This document shows positions 23,263-34,400 of a DNA stretch of 64,000 nucleotides, one piece after another. Origin of the DNA: Steinernema hermaphroditum (taxonomy: Eukaryota > Nematoda > Chromadorea > Rhabditida > Steinernematidae); NCBI GenBank assembly GCA_030435675.1, contig CM059624.1, positions 11,556,769 through 11,620,768 on the forward strand. The letters run 5' to 3'. A model generated the notes under the pieces. That model was not told the DNA's origin. It worked only from the letters and a program-made list of their open reading frames with translations, and did not search any database. Every line of letters starts with the position of its first letter. Within the stretch, counting starts at the first letter, position 1. The position numbers and the translations under genes were made by a program.

Positions 23263-24575
23263 AAAGACTCCTGAAAGAAAGACGCCAGCTCCTTGGATTA
23301 AAACTAATAACCATTTACTTAGATCACATCGAATTACGCTTACAGCAAACTCTAAGAGCCAAATTACAATCACTGACTGATAATTACGACGTTCGGTAAC
23401 AAGAGAGGAAGACGGAGAACTTTGGAGATGTAGAGGAGGAGAGTGAAAAGTGCATCTTTAAATAAATGTAGGTACCACCTGGGTATGTTGGGGAGAGAAC
23501 TGGGCGATTACGGTAGATCTAATGCACGCAACAACACGTACGCTTCACACATTCGCACTCTAATTGACACGTTTTGACGACGGGGAGGGAAACGGGAGGA
23601 GGAAATGCATGAAACTGAATTGCGGGACGCGTCAATTTCCAAATAATAAAGCTTCGGTTCGAGGAGAAGAGAAACAATTATGCGAACGGCGAGAATTACG
23701 GTAGAACACAGAGTGGTCACTCGGATATGACAACACTTTGGAGCATTTGCGCGAAATGCAGCGGGGAAATCGATGTTCCGGGTGAGGGTGAGATGCAGAA
23801 TCGTAAGACAAAACAACGAACAATGTCTTGGCGACACAACGATTGCTTTGAGGTGATCGTGGAAGGGTTGACTGGTGGGACTGAGATGCCTAGTTTGCCT
23901 GCAAACTATGGTGGAGAGCGAGAGTGTACAGGGGAGGGAGCAGTGGCAGTTGTCGGAAACAGAACGTAATCTGGTGTGTACTTTGAGAGAAAACCCGATA
24001 GACGACAACCAATCGAAGGAACTACGGTACCGGTCGATGATGCTAGGACGAGGAGGAACGAGGGAGAATGTTGAGGTGAGGTAGGAGGACAGAGAGCGAC
24101 AACTGCAATCGGCGGGAGACGATTCGGAATCACACACACGCACACAACTGAAGAAGGACTCCTCCGAGGAGAAACAGAGAGCGGAAAGAGGCTTACGGAG
24201 AGACAGAAAAGAGTGGGTTCACACATATTGAGGGTATCGCGACGCGAATGGACGGCGACCGTCCGGAGGAGAGTGAGTGTGCCCATCCGGTCGTCTGCGA
24301 CTTGCGGCCCAAGGAAAAGCGAAACGAATGTGACTAGACCTGTAGGTACGACGAGGAAATGCAACTAGAAATGGTACTAGAGTGAACGGGGCCACAAATG
24401 GGAGACAAGCGCTGGCACGTTTGAGCAAATCGTCTTCACGATATCCGCAATTTGCCGGTGAACCGCTTGGAAGAGAAAGAAGAGAGGAGGAGGAGTGGAG
24501 GGAGACGAGCGACCTGAGCGAAAACAACAAAGAAATAACAAAATGCGCGACGGAGAGCCGAAGAAGAGAGCCGTC
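23263..24575. other. 3' flank of the nine-exon gene
   Basis: No supported coding exon. Long minus-strand openings (such as 23,508-24,143) are rich in Ser, Cys and Arg with no domain, and lie just after the stop of the nine-exon gene, so they may be its 3' UTR or spacer. Confidence 0.4.
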
Positions 24576-27500
24576 CTAGTCGCTCTCGGACTCGAGGCCC
24601 TCCGACGGAGCGAAGTCGAAGCCGCAGTAGGGACAGTAGTTGCGGGGGTCAACGTGCACGCAGCGACCTTTGCAGAAAGTGGACGGATCGGGAAATACCC
24701 ATTCCTGGAACGGAAACGCTAGATCGGTTAGTGGAAGAGGTACGGTACCTTGCGCTTTTCATCGCTGAGCGACAGGTTGCAAAATGGTTCCATGGCTATG
24801 GCGTCCATCATCTTCTGAAAATACGAAGTTTACACATCGAATTGAAAGGTTGGGAACCGGTTGTTTAATTAGATTACGTAATTTCGCTTTTGGATTTGGG
24901 GAATAGGGTGATTCACTTTAGAATGCTCTTATCAGGTTCACTCTACTTATTAGTGGAGCCTAGTGGAACCTAGATATAGCCCGGTATCTGCAGACCTACC
25001 CCTTTATTGACCACATTGACAATCTTATGGCATAAAGATCCTGAATCTGAGCACATAGATCTCTGATACTTTGGTACACTTCAGAAGCTTTGTAGATCTA
25101 GAGGACACATGTTTTTCGATCCCCAGTGCCCTCATCCGTACATGACTACACTTCCGCCTCGGCTCATCAATGTTTCCGTCGGCTTTTGGCATTTTGCCTA
25201 ATATAAATATGCAATATCGGGCCCCCGTGGCGCTCTCGCCTCTCATTCGTCATTCAAATGTGTAATTCATTTCAGTTGGTCCACTGAGGCGAGAGAGGAG
25301 GCCTCGTCACTGCCTATCGCCCTCCTCCGCCACTCGACGGGTACAGGTCGACCCACCGCAATTTTCTCCCCACGACTCCTTCGGTCAACATTTGCCGTCG
25401 CGCGGAAACCGATCCAACGACGCGGCGACGATGTGTTTATCCGAATCTGAGAGGGGCGAAGGAGATCGTCGGCTGAGCAAATAAATACACAAATTCGGAT
25501 TTAACTTTGGCAGCAATATGTTAATCCGGGCGAGAGTTTTTGCAGCTGTCCCGCGGCCCCCCATCAAGACTCACCTCACGCATCTTCTCGAAGTCCAGCG
25601 AGCGTCCAGGGCCTCCACCCGACGAGCGGCGGCCCCGTTTGGTCATCGGGTGCGACGGAGGCGACTGACTGAGATTCACCGGCTCGTTAGGAATCTGGGA
25701 GTCGATCTGGCGACGATGCGGCGCTCCGCTCGGGTTGTGGATGATGAGGCGAACGGGTTGGCGACGGCAGGCCGTTAGCAGAGGACGCGAGATATCCGTT
25801 GGAGAGTTTTGACCTGGAAGTGTTTGCGATGAGGCGTGGGATTTGCAAAAAGGAGCTGTGGGTACGTGCAAATAGCAGGAAGGGAGGCTGATCGGTGGTG
25901 CAGGTGAGAGGGTTCTGTTTGTACAGAGCTTTCGTTCGCACTCAAATAAGGAAGCGCTCGGTTGATACTTGTGCTTTGATCATAACTGGTTATGCAAAGT
26001 GATTGACTTCCATTTGAATAATGATTGACCGATGGTTCTATATATAGCATATCACGTGGCATAATGGTTAGTTTGATTCGCGCAGTAAGATGCGCGAAAA
26101 ACTCGTGGTTTACTCAGCCTGTGGGACACAAAACGGCTACGTGTGAACTGGAAAAGACCGATCAAAGACGGCGTGTTTGCCTAAAGCTTAGGTTCGCATT
26201 TGAATAAAGAAGGAACTGGTTGCTGTTTGCCTTTATGAATCTGCGTGACTCTCACCTTGCAGAGTTCCGCTGCGGGTCCTCGAGGCCACCGGGGCCAGAT
26301 GACTGAAATCGATCATGCGCTCGCTGTTCGATGAGTCCCAGCTGCGCTTCTCGCCGATGGCGTTCGGAAGCGACAGAGTGCTCACGTTCTAAAGAGGGCC
26401 ATCGGTCTGCGGACCGTCGGGCTACCGTACTACCTGACTGCGACGTTTTCCAGTGACGGGTTTAAAAGCTCCAGGCTTTCCAGAATTGCCGCCAGCGGTC
26501 AAACTGATCGTGCTCGACGACGACGAGATGTCGGCGAGTGCGTCCGAACTGAACAGGGCCTATTAGAAGACGGCATTTGAAACGCAAAAAATGATTGAAT
26601 TTCAACAAACAACAGAGGGGAACGTGGTGGAAACCTGAATCCGACCCACCACATTTCAAAATTTGTCGTTCGCAACCCCTTGAGCACCTCTTTTTGCGGC
26701 CGTCCCATACACCACCTCCGTCCCCACTCTTCGCGTGGTCGTTCGCCACTTGAACAAGTTAATAATTCGCTCGCTCGTCATTCGGCTGTCCGTGCGAGTC
26801 TCTTTTCTCTCTGCGCACGGCCTCCGTGACGAGTTGCGCTCGTCCGATAATCACAATAATAACCGTGGATGGATGAGACGGCGCGTCCGCGTCGCCCCGA
26901 GAGAAGGTTAATTCATTTTGGCGGACTAAGGGTTTAATTACGGCGCTCAGGAGTTCGTTGAACCGATTAATGAGGGATGATTACGGCGCGGTATCAGGTT
27001 GCAGACTGATAGGATTGACACAATGAGTACAAGGGCAATGATCAGAATTGCCAGAATAGTATTAAACTTTTAGGATCTACGTAGGACAATAGAAGTCCGA
27101 TAAAGAGGCCATCGCGGGGCCGTTATTATATAATATTGTAAAATTCTTTTTAAAACATGAATGTTAACAACTCTGTAAACAAATGGATGCCTTCCGACCC
27201 GAAAGGTAATGGTAGGATAATGGCTCCAGTCCTCGTCCACTATTTTTATTTCAAAGGCTTGTTAAATAATAGTGTTTTCAATTAAATTTGTGGAGATAAG
27301 CAAGGCACATACCTATTAAACGAATGTCCGAAGTCGAGCGAGTGATTGGAGAGCGAGTCGCGCTCCTCGGAATAGCGCAGCACGATACCGGACTCGCATC
27401 CCATGCTGTCCCAACTGCAACGAATGGACTTATTATCAGCTCGGATCGGCATCGCAATCTGGCGATCGCGATCTTGCGAACTCAGTTCTTAATTATACTC

Positions 27501-29372
27501 AGAGCGGGCTCGTCCGTTTGGCTGTCAGATCGAATAACACTTGTTAAAGGAAACGCGAGTGCGCACGACGACTCTGTTGTCGCGAAAGTCGTAAACAAAG
27601 GCGGAGAACAGGGGCCCGGACGCTCTTCTTCGGCCTTATGGGGCTTAGGCCGGCGGTACATGCGGAAAGTTTCGCTTTTTGAGCTCGAAATTGCGGTGAA
27701 ATTCGATAAACCCGAGCACTTGAAGTGGAGAGCGGCGACGGAGGCGACAACCTTCTACAGTTCTCTGACCTCCGTCGGCGACGTCGCGTTTCTCTCGCCG
27801 CTCTGGCCCCGCCGCGCGCTCTCTCCGTCCGCCGCGCCCACTCTGCGTCGCCGCGTGCGATCTCTGATCGGCTACGGATGCACTTTGGCTATTATTCAAT
27901 TAGGGGAGAAGAGCGGAAAAACAGAAAACAGCATTACCTATTCGTGTCGAATTCGCTGGCCAGTGGCGGAGAGCTCGTCAACGCCGGAGGACTGGGTCCG
28001 ACGACGTCCTCCAGTGTGCGCGAGGCCCGGAGCACCGCCGGGGAGCGGAGCGGCTCGGCGGAGCCGGAGCGCCGGGAGTAGCGGTCCTGCGTGTCGATGG
28101 CGGCTGACGACACTGCAAAGGCGGATATTAGAGCGGATGGACCGCGGGGATACTGTAGGGGACGGGTGAGGCCAAAACAAGGAGCCTCGCCGCTCAAAAA
28201 CAACTTTCTTTGTTCGCTCTCATAAATCACCGAGCGCAATATGTCATTTGGAGAGTGTTAGTGGTTGTGATGGTTGTGTTGTGCTCAACCGCAGCCGTAA
28301 ACATCGTCACAGGCCACTTCACTCTCTGTACTCTTCTTCGAATTCACGGAAATGTTCTGAGTGGCGCCTGAAGGGCCTCTGCGATTGGTTCCAGACAGTT
28401 AACGCCATTCTGCAGAAGGCACGTTTCCCTTTGTAGCGAGGTAATCTTCCCTTTTTGATCAGATTGTGGGTCGCCTTTTCAATTAGGCACCCGCTCGTGA
28501 ACAGCGCAATAATACGTTGTTTACTTCGCTGCTGGCTTCGCGACGTGGGCTTCCACGAGGAACGGCCGAAGAAGGCCCCACCCAAACAGAACCGCCCGAA
28601 GATGGATTGTTTATCGGAGCGGTATGCGCACGTAAGCGGGATTAAGTGATTGCTTCTCGGTTCGCCTTTTCGGGAGCAGGCCGGAAAAACACAATTTATT
28701 TCGGCACCCCGGCGCTCAATCTAAGAAATCGCGTTTAATCAGCTGCCTCCCGGTCGGTCGCTCCTATTTTGAGACATTCCCCGTCGATGAGTTCGCCGAA
28801 ATTGGACGAAACAATTACGGCGAAGCCCCGGAGCTCTCGTCGTGCTGCGTTAAATATTTATGAATAACAGAGGGTTCCAGCGTGGGAGGCGTCCTCCGGA
28901 GGACCTACGGCCGAGGCTTCTGAGGGACACACGTCAAGTGGGCGCTAACTAAATACAGCGGCCGGTTACCGCGGCCGTGCCACTTGGGGAGCGCGCGAGT
29001 GTAAATTTGAAACCTCTCCACTCGGAAGCCCCGAGGGGCGCGCGGTGACTTTTCCCATAGTGCTCCGATTTCGGCGCTTCGTGGAATAAACAAACCGCCA
29101 TTCTTATTGGTTTTGGGAGGACCAGTTGGGGCGCCAAAAGACTTACGTTGCTCGAGCTCGTCGTCTTCGGATTCGGTTCCGGAATCGCCGAAGTTCGGAA
29201 GGAGGATAGACTCCTAAAGGGCTCGTTAGGCCCGACTTTTGCCGCTACAGTAGCCTACCAATTGGATTTTCTGCTGGGCCGCACTGATTCGCGCGCTTTT
29301 GCGCAATTCCATCGTGGGCGAGTGATCCTGGAGCGATTGCTGCTCGAACTTGTTGACCAGAGTGCCCATCAT
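24576..29372 (-). CDS. Nine-exon gene: Ser-rich protein with Cys4 (possible zinc-binding) C-terminus, unrecognised family
   Basis: I do not recognise the family. Model (minus strand): exons 29372-29259, 29213-29147, 28112-27938, 27414-27313, 26548-26434, 26388-26256, 25813-25575, 24814-24749 and 24704-24576, joined by GT-AG introns with matching phases into 379 residues. Seen: N-terminal MMGTLVNKFEQQSLQDHSP; an acidic patch (GTESEDDELEQ); a long Ser/Pro/Arg-rich middle with probable phosphosites (WDSMGCESG, DISSSSSTIS, KRSWDSSNSERM); a basic stretch (MTKRGRRSSGG); and a C-terminal unit with KMMDAIAMEPFC, DEKRKEWVFPDPSTFCKGRC and YCPYCGFDF, ending in ESESD. Cysteines fall as C-x3-C-x8-C-x2-C, suggesting metal binding (inference). 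Intron lengths vary from about 40 to about 1,000 bp. The 5' end is open: an in-frame path continues upstream of 29372, and an ATG at 29769 (MSERAVQTDP) could begin an extra exon. The protein is mostly disordered, so a regulatory or scaffold role is only a guess. Confidence 0.72.
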
Positions 29373-31480
29373 CTTGCTACTTGAGGTGAGGAAATCGAAG
29401 CGGAGGAGGAGGAGGTGTTCGGAGAAGTGGTGGGATACCCGTATCGTAGGAGGTTTGAGGTCGGTTCGGCGTGCAGTTCTACTGCGTCGGTGGCGACGGA
29501 TGGCGAAGGCGACGACGAGGAATAATTGCTGCTGGAGGGAACTGACGAGGAGGAATTGTGGAGGAGAAACGCAAGTGTTTGTGAGGGAGGAGTGGGGGAG
29601 AACGAGAAGACCAGAAAGGAGTAGTGTGTGGCGCGGGTCCTGAAACGAAAATACAAATGATGATTATCCTGCGGAACCCTTTCAGCGAGGACCGTCGCGA
29701 CGGCAAACATCGGAGAGGAAAACGACCGTATGCCACGAGAGGATCCGTTTGCACGGCGCGCTCACTCATCAGAGGTACGGTAGCGCCTTATCACGCCACC
29801 CGAATAAGCGATGCCGGTGCCGTCATGGCTGCCGAGGCGACAATGGCCGGCATCGGAGAGTCCGATCGACCCCGAAAGACGAGCAATAAAGCGGCGAGAG
29901 GCTGGGAACGGTATCGCCTGTTAATTGCCTATTGTCGATGCCGACTTTTGTTTATCGAGTTTCGACCGAATCCCGATAATAGCCGCCTACAGTTACGGTA
30001 AAAACTCGGTGATGTCTTTCCATTCGGAAAGTACACCTCTTTGGGACCGAAAAAAAGCCAGAAGTGCCATAGATGCACGTATCTCGAGAGCACACCTCAT
30101 CGTGTCATTCTCTAGAAGACCACAGAGTTCAGCTACCGTAATCGGCAGTCCCCTAATTGCTGCGCTAAAACCCACACTTTAAGAAAAGGACATTTTTTTG
30201 AAGAGAACGTTTCAGACAAAGATGGATTTAATCGTATTAGAGAGACGACGGATTTTTTTTGTGATTTGGAAGACCTTGAAAATATCGTAAAATAACGACC
30301 GAATTTTGGGTAATCCGTTGGGTGGCTCTCTCTGGGCGGCTGAAAGGCGAAAGACACACTATACACATTGGGTTTTAATGCGACTGACCTCGAGAAGAGG
30401 CTAGCAGCGGAATAGGGATATTTGCGATATATCAGCAATTTTTGGCTATTGTAGCAATGTAGTAGTATTGAGAATACGCATTTCTGATTCAGAATAAATT
30501 GTTAAATATGGGGCTATTTTACAGAAATGAGTATTTATGGAAAAATAAGGGGTTTTCAGCAAATTACGCAGGAACGCGGAACTGTACCGAGTGGAACTGG
30601 CTCAGAATACCATAATCAGAGAGAACCTGAAACAAAACCGGCAGCAGCAATAAGCGAATGAGCGGAAAAAGCGCATAAAACGGTGTCGTAAATTGGGCAT
30701 CAACATAATTAAAAACAAAGAGGACAAAGGCAGTCAATGCTACCTTAAGCCCCGGAATTCTCCGTTCCCCCCGGCTTCCTCTCCTTCCTTCATCTCCTTC
30801 TTCTCCTTCATCCGTTCGGATCACAACGCGACGAGAAACGCTGTCGGTCTCCGCCGACCACCGCAACGTCGCGGCTGGTTGACTGCTCCACTCTCCGCTC
30901 TTTGGCCGTCTCCTCGCCCTCTCCGTCGTCGCTTCCTCTCCGCGCCGCCGCTCGCCCCTTCGGAAGGCCACGCGCGGCGAGCGTGCGTCTCCTCTCCCGC
31001 TGCTGTTGTGTGTGGGAAGAGAATAACAGAGAAGTTCGCCGTCTGGCAGTGCGCCAACTGGGCACGCCGCCAGTCGCGCTTCTCTGCCGCCCTCCCCGCA
31101 AGCCACGTTCCATCGCCGTTGGCTGAGTATCACCCGCGGCGACGGACGACAGCCGGTCGGCCGCGAGACTACGGTATCGCGCGGCAAATCGGAATTTTCG
31201 ATTGTGCGCCGCGAGTGCCAATTGTCGGAGAGGTTATAAATCTCCGCGGCGCCCCGCCCGGCCAAGGAATGTTGCGAACGATGCCTAGGGGAGTTTTATG
31301 GGTGTGTGTGTGTGGCGGTGGCGGTGGTGAATGGTGCCTCTCGCGGCCCTCAAATTTGCTTCTGTGTGTGTCCCTCTCCCGCTCTCTCTCTATAAATCGT
31401 TTCCACATGTATGGAGTCGTGGGCGGCCACGGCTGAGACGGGCAGATGTGCATTTCGCTCGTCGCTTGACACCTGAAATA
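29373..31480. promoter_or_regulatory. CpG- and pyrimidine-rich upstream region of the nine-exon gene
   Basis: Pyrimidine runs (on the minus strand) and CpG-dense DNA at 29,380-29,800 and 30,760-31,480 lie immediately upstream of the nine-exon gene. They include GT repeats near 31,300, a CT repeat near 31,380, and TATAAA-type boxes near 31,235 and 31,390. This fits a promoter or 5' UTR, possibly with non-coding first exons. No initiator can be fixed from sequence alone. Confidence 0.35.
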
Positions 31481-34400
31481 GAAGCATTAATTGGATGAAA
31501 CAATGAGGGACACGCGTAAAAGGCACGCACACCGTCATGCTTCTCCGGTTTCGGTCGCGGTGCCAGGCGGCTGCATTTGGCGCGCGACCAAAAATCAAGA
31601 AGGGACCGAGCCTACGGTAGCGAACTCATTCTCAGGTGATTGGGCAATTCTGGGAGTCAATTTCGGGCATTTATCGAAAACAACGTCATTAGGAGGGGGA
31701 CGCTGATGTGCGCGATAAGTAGAAAATAGCGCAGTTATATGTTGTTCTAAGTGACGGATAAATCCCCTAAATCGCCTTGCTTATCCACGAGCAGAACAGG
31801 ATTAAACAACATCCAAGTCATCGGGGCATATGACCGATTAGCGGAAAGGAACTCGACAGATTGACATCGGCACGGCTTTATCGAAATGTAAAACTTCTAA
31901 AAAAGCTCTTTCGAGATTAAAAGTGCAACAAATCAGCCGTTATACTGCCAGCGAGGGTTACGGTAGCCGAAAAACAGCTCGAATAACACGGGCTTCGACG
32001 TCCAAGAAACGTCGAGAAGGCCCAAAAAAGAGGGCCGAACTTGTTTGGAAAGTGATGGCTCGTCGGAGCGACGTCGACGACGAAGAGGACGTCGTCGTCG
32101 TGTGTCCATAGGCCCAGAAATACCAGAGTGGAGATCGAGGCTGCTGAGACGGCCAACGCCGCCGTCGCGGCCGCTGCTGCCGGTCGCCACGAGAGCGTCG
32201 CGTGCGTCGATCTCTTTGCTTCGCTCCCTGCGCTCTCTTTCGAACCCGCGCTTTCGGCCTCTCTTTCGCTTTGTTGTGTTATGTTCGAAGCAAAAAATTG
32301 TCGAAAATCGCACTTTTGAAGAAGGAAAGCATGTTGGCAAAAAAGATGAACGTGAAAAAGATGTTGTTTTGTAGGAAAAAATGGCGAACAATAGTCGACG
32401 AATCGAATAAAAGCTAATTTTTTGATCTTTGTCTTCAGTTTAGAACAACCTACAATTACTCTATAAGGAGTCCACCGTTTTTGAATAAATAAAGATGACT
32501 TCAAGAACTATTGCCTTGATCATAAACTCACCGTGTGGCACCGTGAGATAACTTCTTTACAATCTAAGTCTTGCTCTGCAAAATACAACACTTTCCAGTC
32601 CGTCACCGTTCCGAGAACCCGGAGCTATGCGAACGCCGAAGCTCTTCCCAAAGCCCCATTAAGATGTCCAAAAATATGGGATTCAACATCTCCGTCCAGC
32701 AATCCATCGCGAAGCCCCATTAAATGCGCTGATCTCCGAAACTTCAAAGAAGCACCGAAGGCAACAACAAAGGTCCGAGGATCGCGTAGATGGGATCGAA
32801 TGGGAGAAAATATTTGCCCGCAGGCCGTCATCGTCTAATCTTACGCGCCGTCGTTGTTTATGATGCGCGTCGAACCGGCCTCTTCGCCTCCTCCTCGCCG
32901 TGAATCCAAACAGACGACCCAAACACTTCGGATGCCGGTGGCGGTGGCGGTGACACGACCACCGAACGACGACGTGGGTAATAAAACAGTAATCGTCGTA
33001 TTTTTGTGTCCCCTGGGCAAGTTGCCAAATGTGTGCTGGTGGCGGGGAGGGGCGCCTCGATCAGTCGATAATTGTTTGCGGCGACGCAGCTAGCGACGTC
33101 GCCGCCGCCGCAGCGGCGCCACAGAACGCTCTTCGAGTGGTTGTTGACGACGAAGGCTGTGGCACCGCCGCGGAGAAGAAGACGAGCGGGAGAGGGAGAG
33201 GATCGTCAGGCGCCGCCCCCCGACGTACCCGGCCGCGGAGAGCGTTTCGCCGATCAGAGACCACGCGGCGGCGACGGGAGAGGGCGCGGGAGGCTGAGGC
33301 TGTTGCGACTCGCGAATTATTAGCATAAAAACGATTCTGAAAAACGCGAGTGAATTGCCTCGGTGGTTGGTCAAGGGTCGACCGACGGCGGTGGCGGAAG
33401 GGACGAGAATGCAACTGCTCGCTAGCGCTCAGATAATATTTTGACAGGTGGAGCGCAATTTGGTTCTGATATGGCTGTGGATTGATGGGTGGATGGATAG
33501 ATTATCACGTAAAATGAATGACGTTAAGATCCGATTTATTCGATTTGATTCGTTGTCGGAAGGAACTGCTGAGAGATCGGCAAATTCAGAATCACTAGAT
33601 CCCTTAAAATATCCCTATAATCCGCTTGGGAAATAGTGCATTCAAAGGATAATGACATTAATGCAAGTTTTTTTAAGAAGTACATCGAACTGATTCAAGG
33701 TGCATACGAACCCGGAAGTCCTTTTATGAATTCATGTTCATCTACTTAATGCTGCGCATGAAGAGCTCAGAAATCAAAGGAAATTACAGTAAGAAAAGAT
33801 TGTTTTGTTCGACTACGTACGTGACTTTTTAACGCATCATGGCGATCTCTCCATCGCTAAAGTTATGTTTTTCACACTTCGGTCTTCGAATAGAAAATTA
33901 ATTAAACTGGGCGAAGAAGCTCTTCTTTTTCGACAGCTCAAAAACAGGCCATTTCCCGTCTTGCCTCCTCTGTTATACCCAATTATCGTCGTCCCCAGAG
34001 CTCTGCCTTCTGTTTGTGTCACATTTCTGCTTCAATTATCCCTAATGAACGACTTCTTCTCCGCCCGGAGAAGAAAGATCGCCTCGAATGCTGCGGAAAT
34101 CGAGCGTCAGAGCTGCGCCGAAGCACGGTGGGGTGTCGTGGCGGGTGATAAAGTGACGCACGAGGGCGGTCAACCGTCGCAGAATCCGCGCACCCAAACC
34201 ACTCTCTCTCCGCTCCGTCCGTTTCCATTATCGCCCGTCCAGCGAGCGCGAATGTATGCATTCACTCGCAGTAGCAGCAGCAGCAGCAGCCGCACTCCAT
34301 CGTCGACATTTCGATCTCAAAATGGTCCACACGGCCGGCTACCGTAGTCCCGCTGGAGCAGCCAAACAACCCGGGGCTGCCTTTGAATCGAGGGAAACGG

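Noticed and set aside
22633..23263. Two 130-codon + ORFs
   Set aside because: They lie inside repeat R1. Frames are not shared with the other copies, so they are unlikely to be coding.
23508..24364. Minus ORFs of 150-211 codons
   Set aside because: Ser/Cys/Arg-rich with no domain, just past the stop of the nine-exon gene; probably UTR or spacer.
27324..28169. 281-codon + strand ORF, the longest open + frame in the window
   Set aside because: It runs antisense over exons 3 and 4 of the nine-exon gene. The opposite strand has spliced, phase-consistent exons and the + translation shows no domain.
30564..31436. Overlapping 230-250 codon ORFs on both strands
   Set aside because: Both strands are open over the same CpG-rich stretch, a sign of composition bias. 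The products are Arg/Ser/Pro-rich without domains; better read as a promoter region.
32045..33414. Several Arg/Ala-rich ORFs on both strands
   Set aside because: Typical of CpG islands open in several frames at once; no coherent product.
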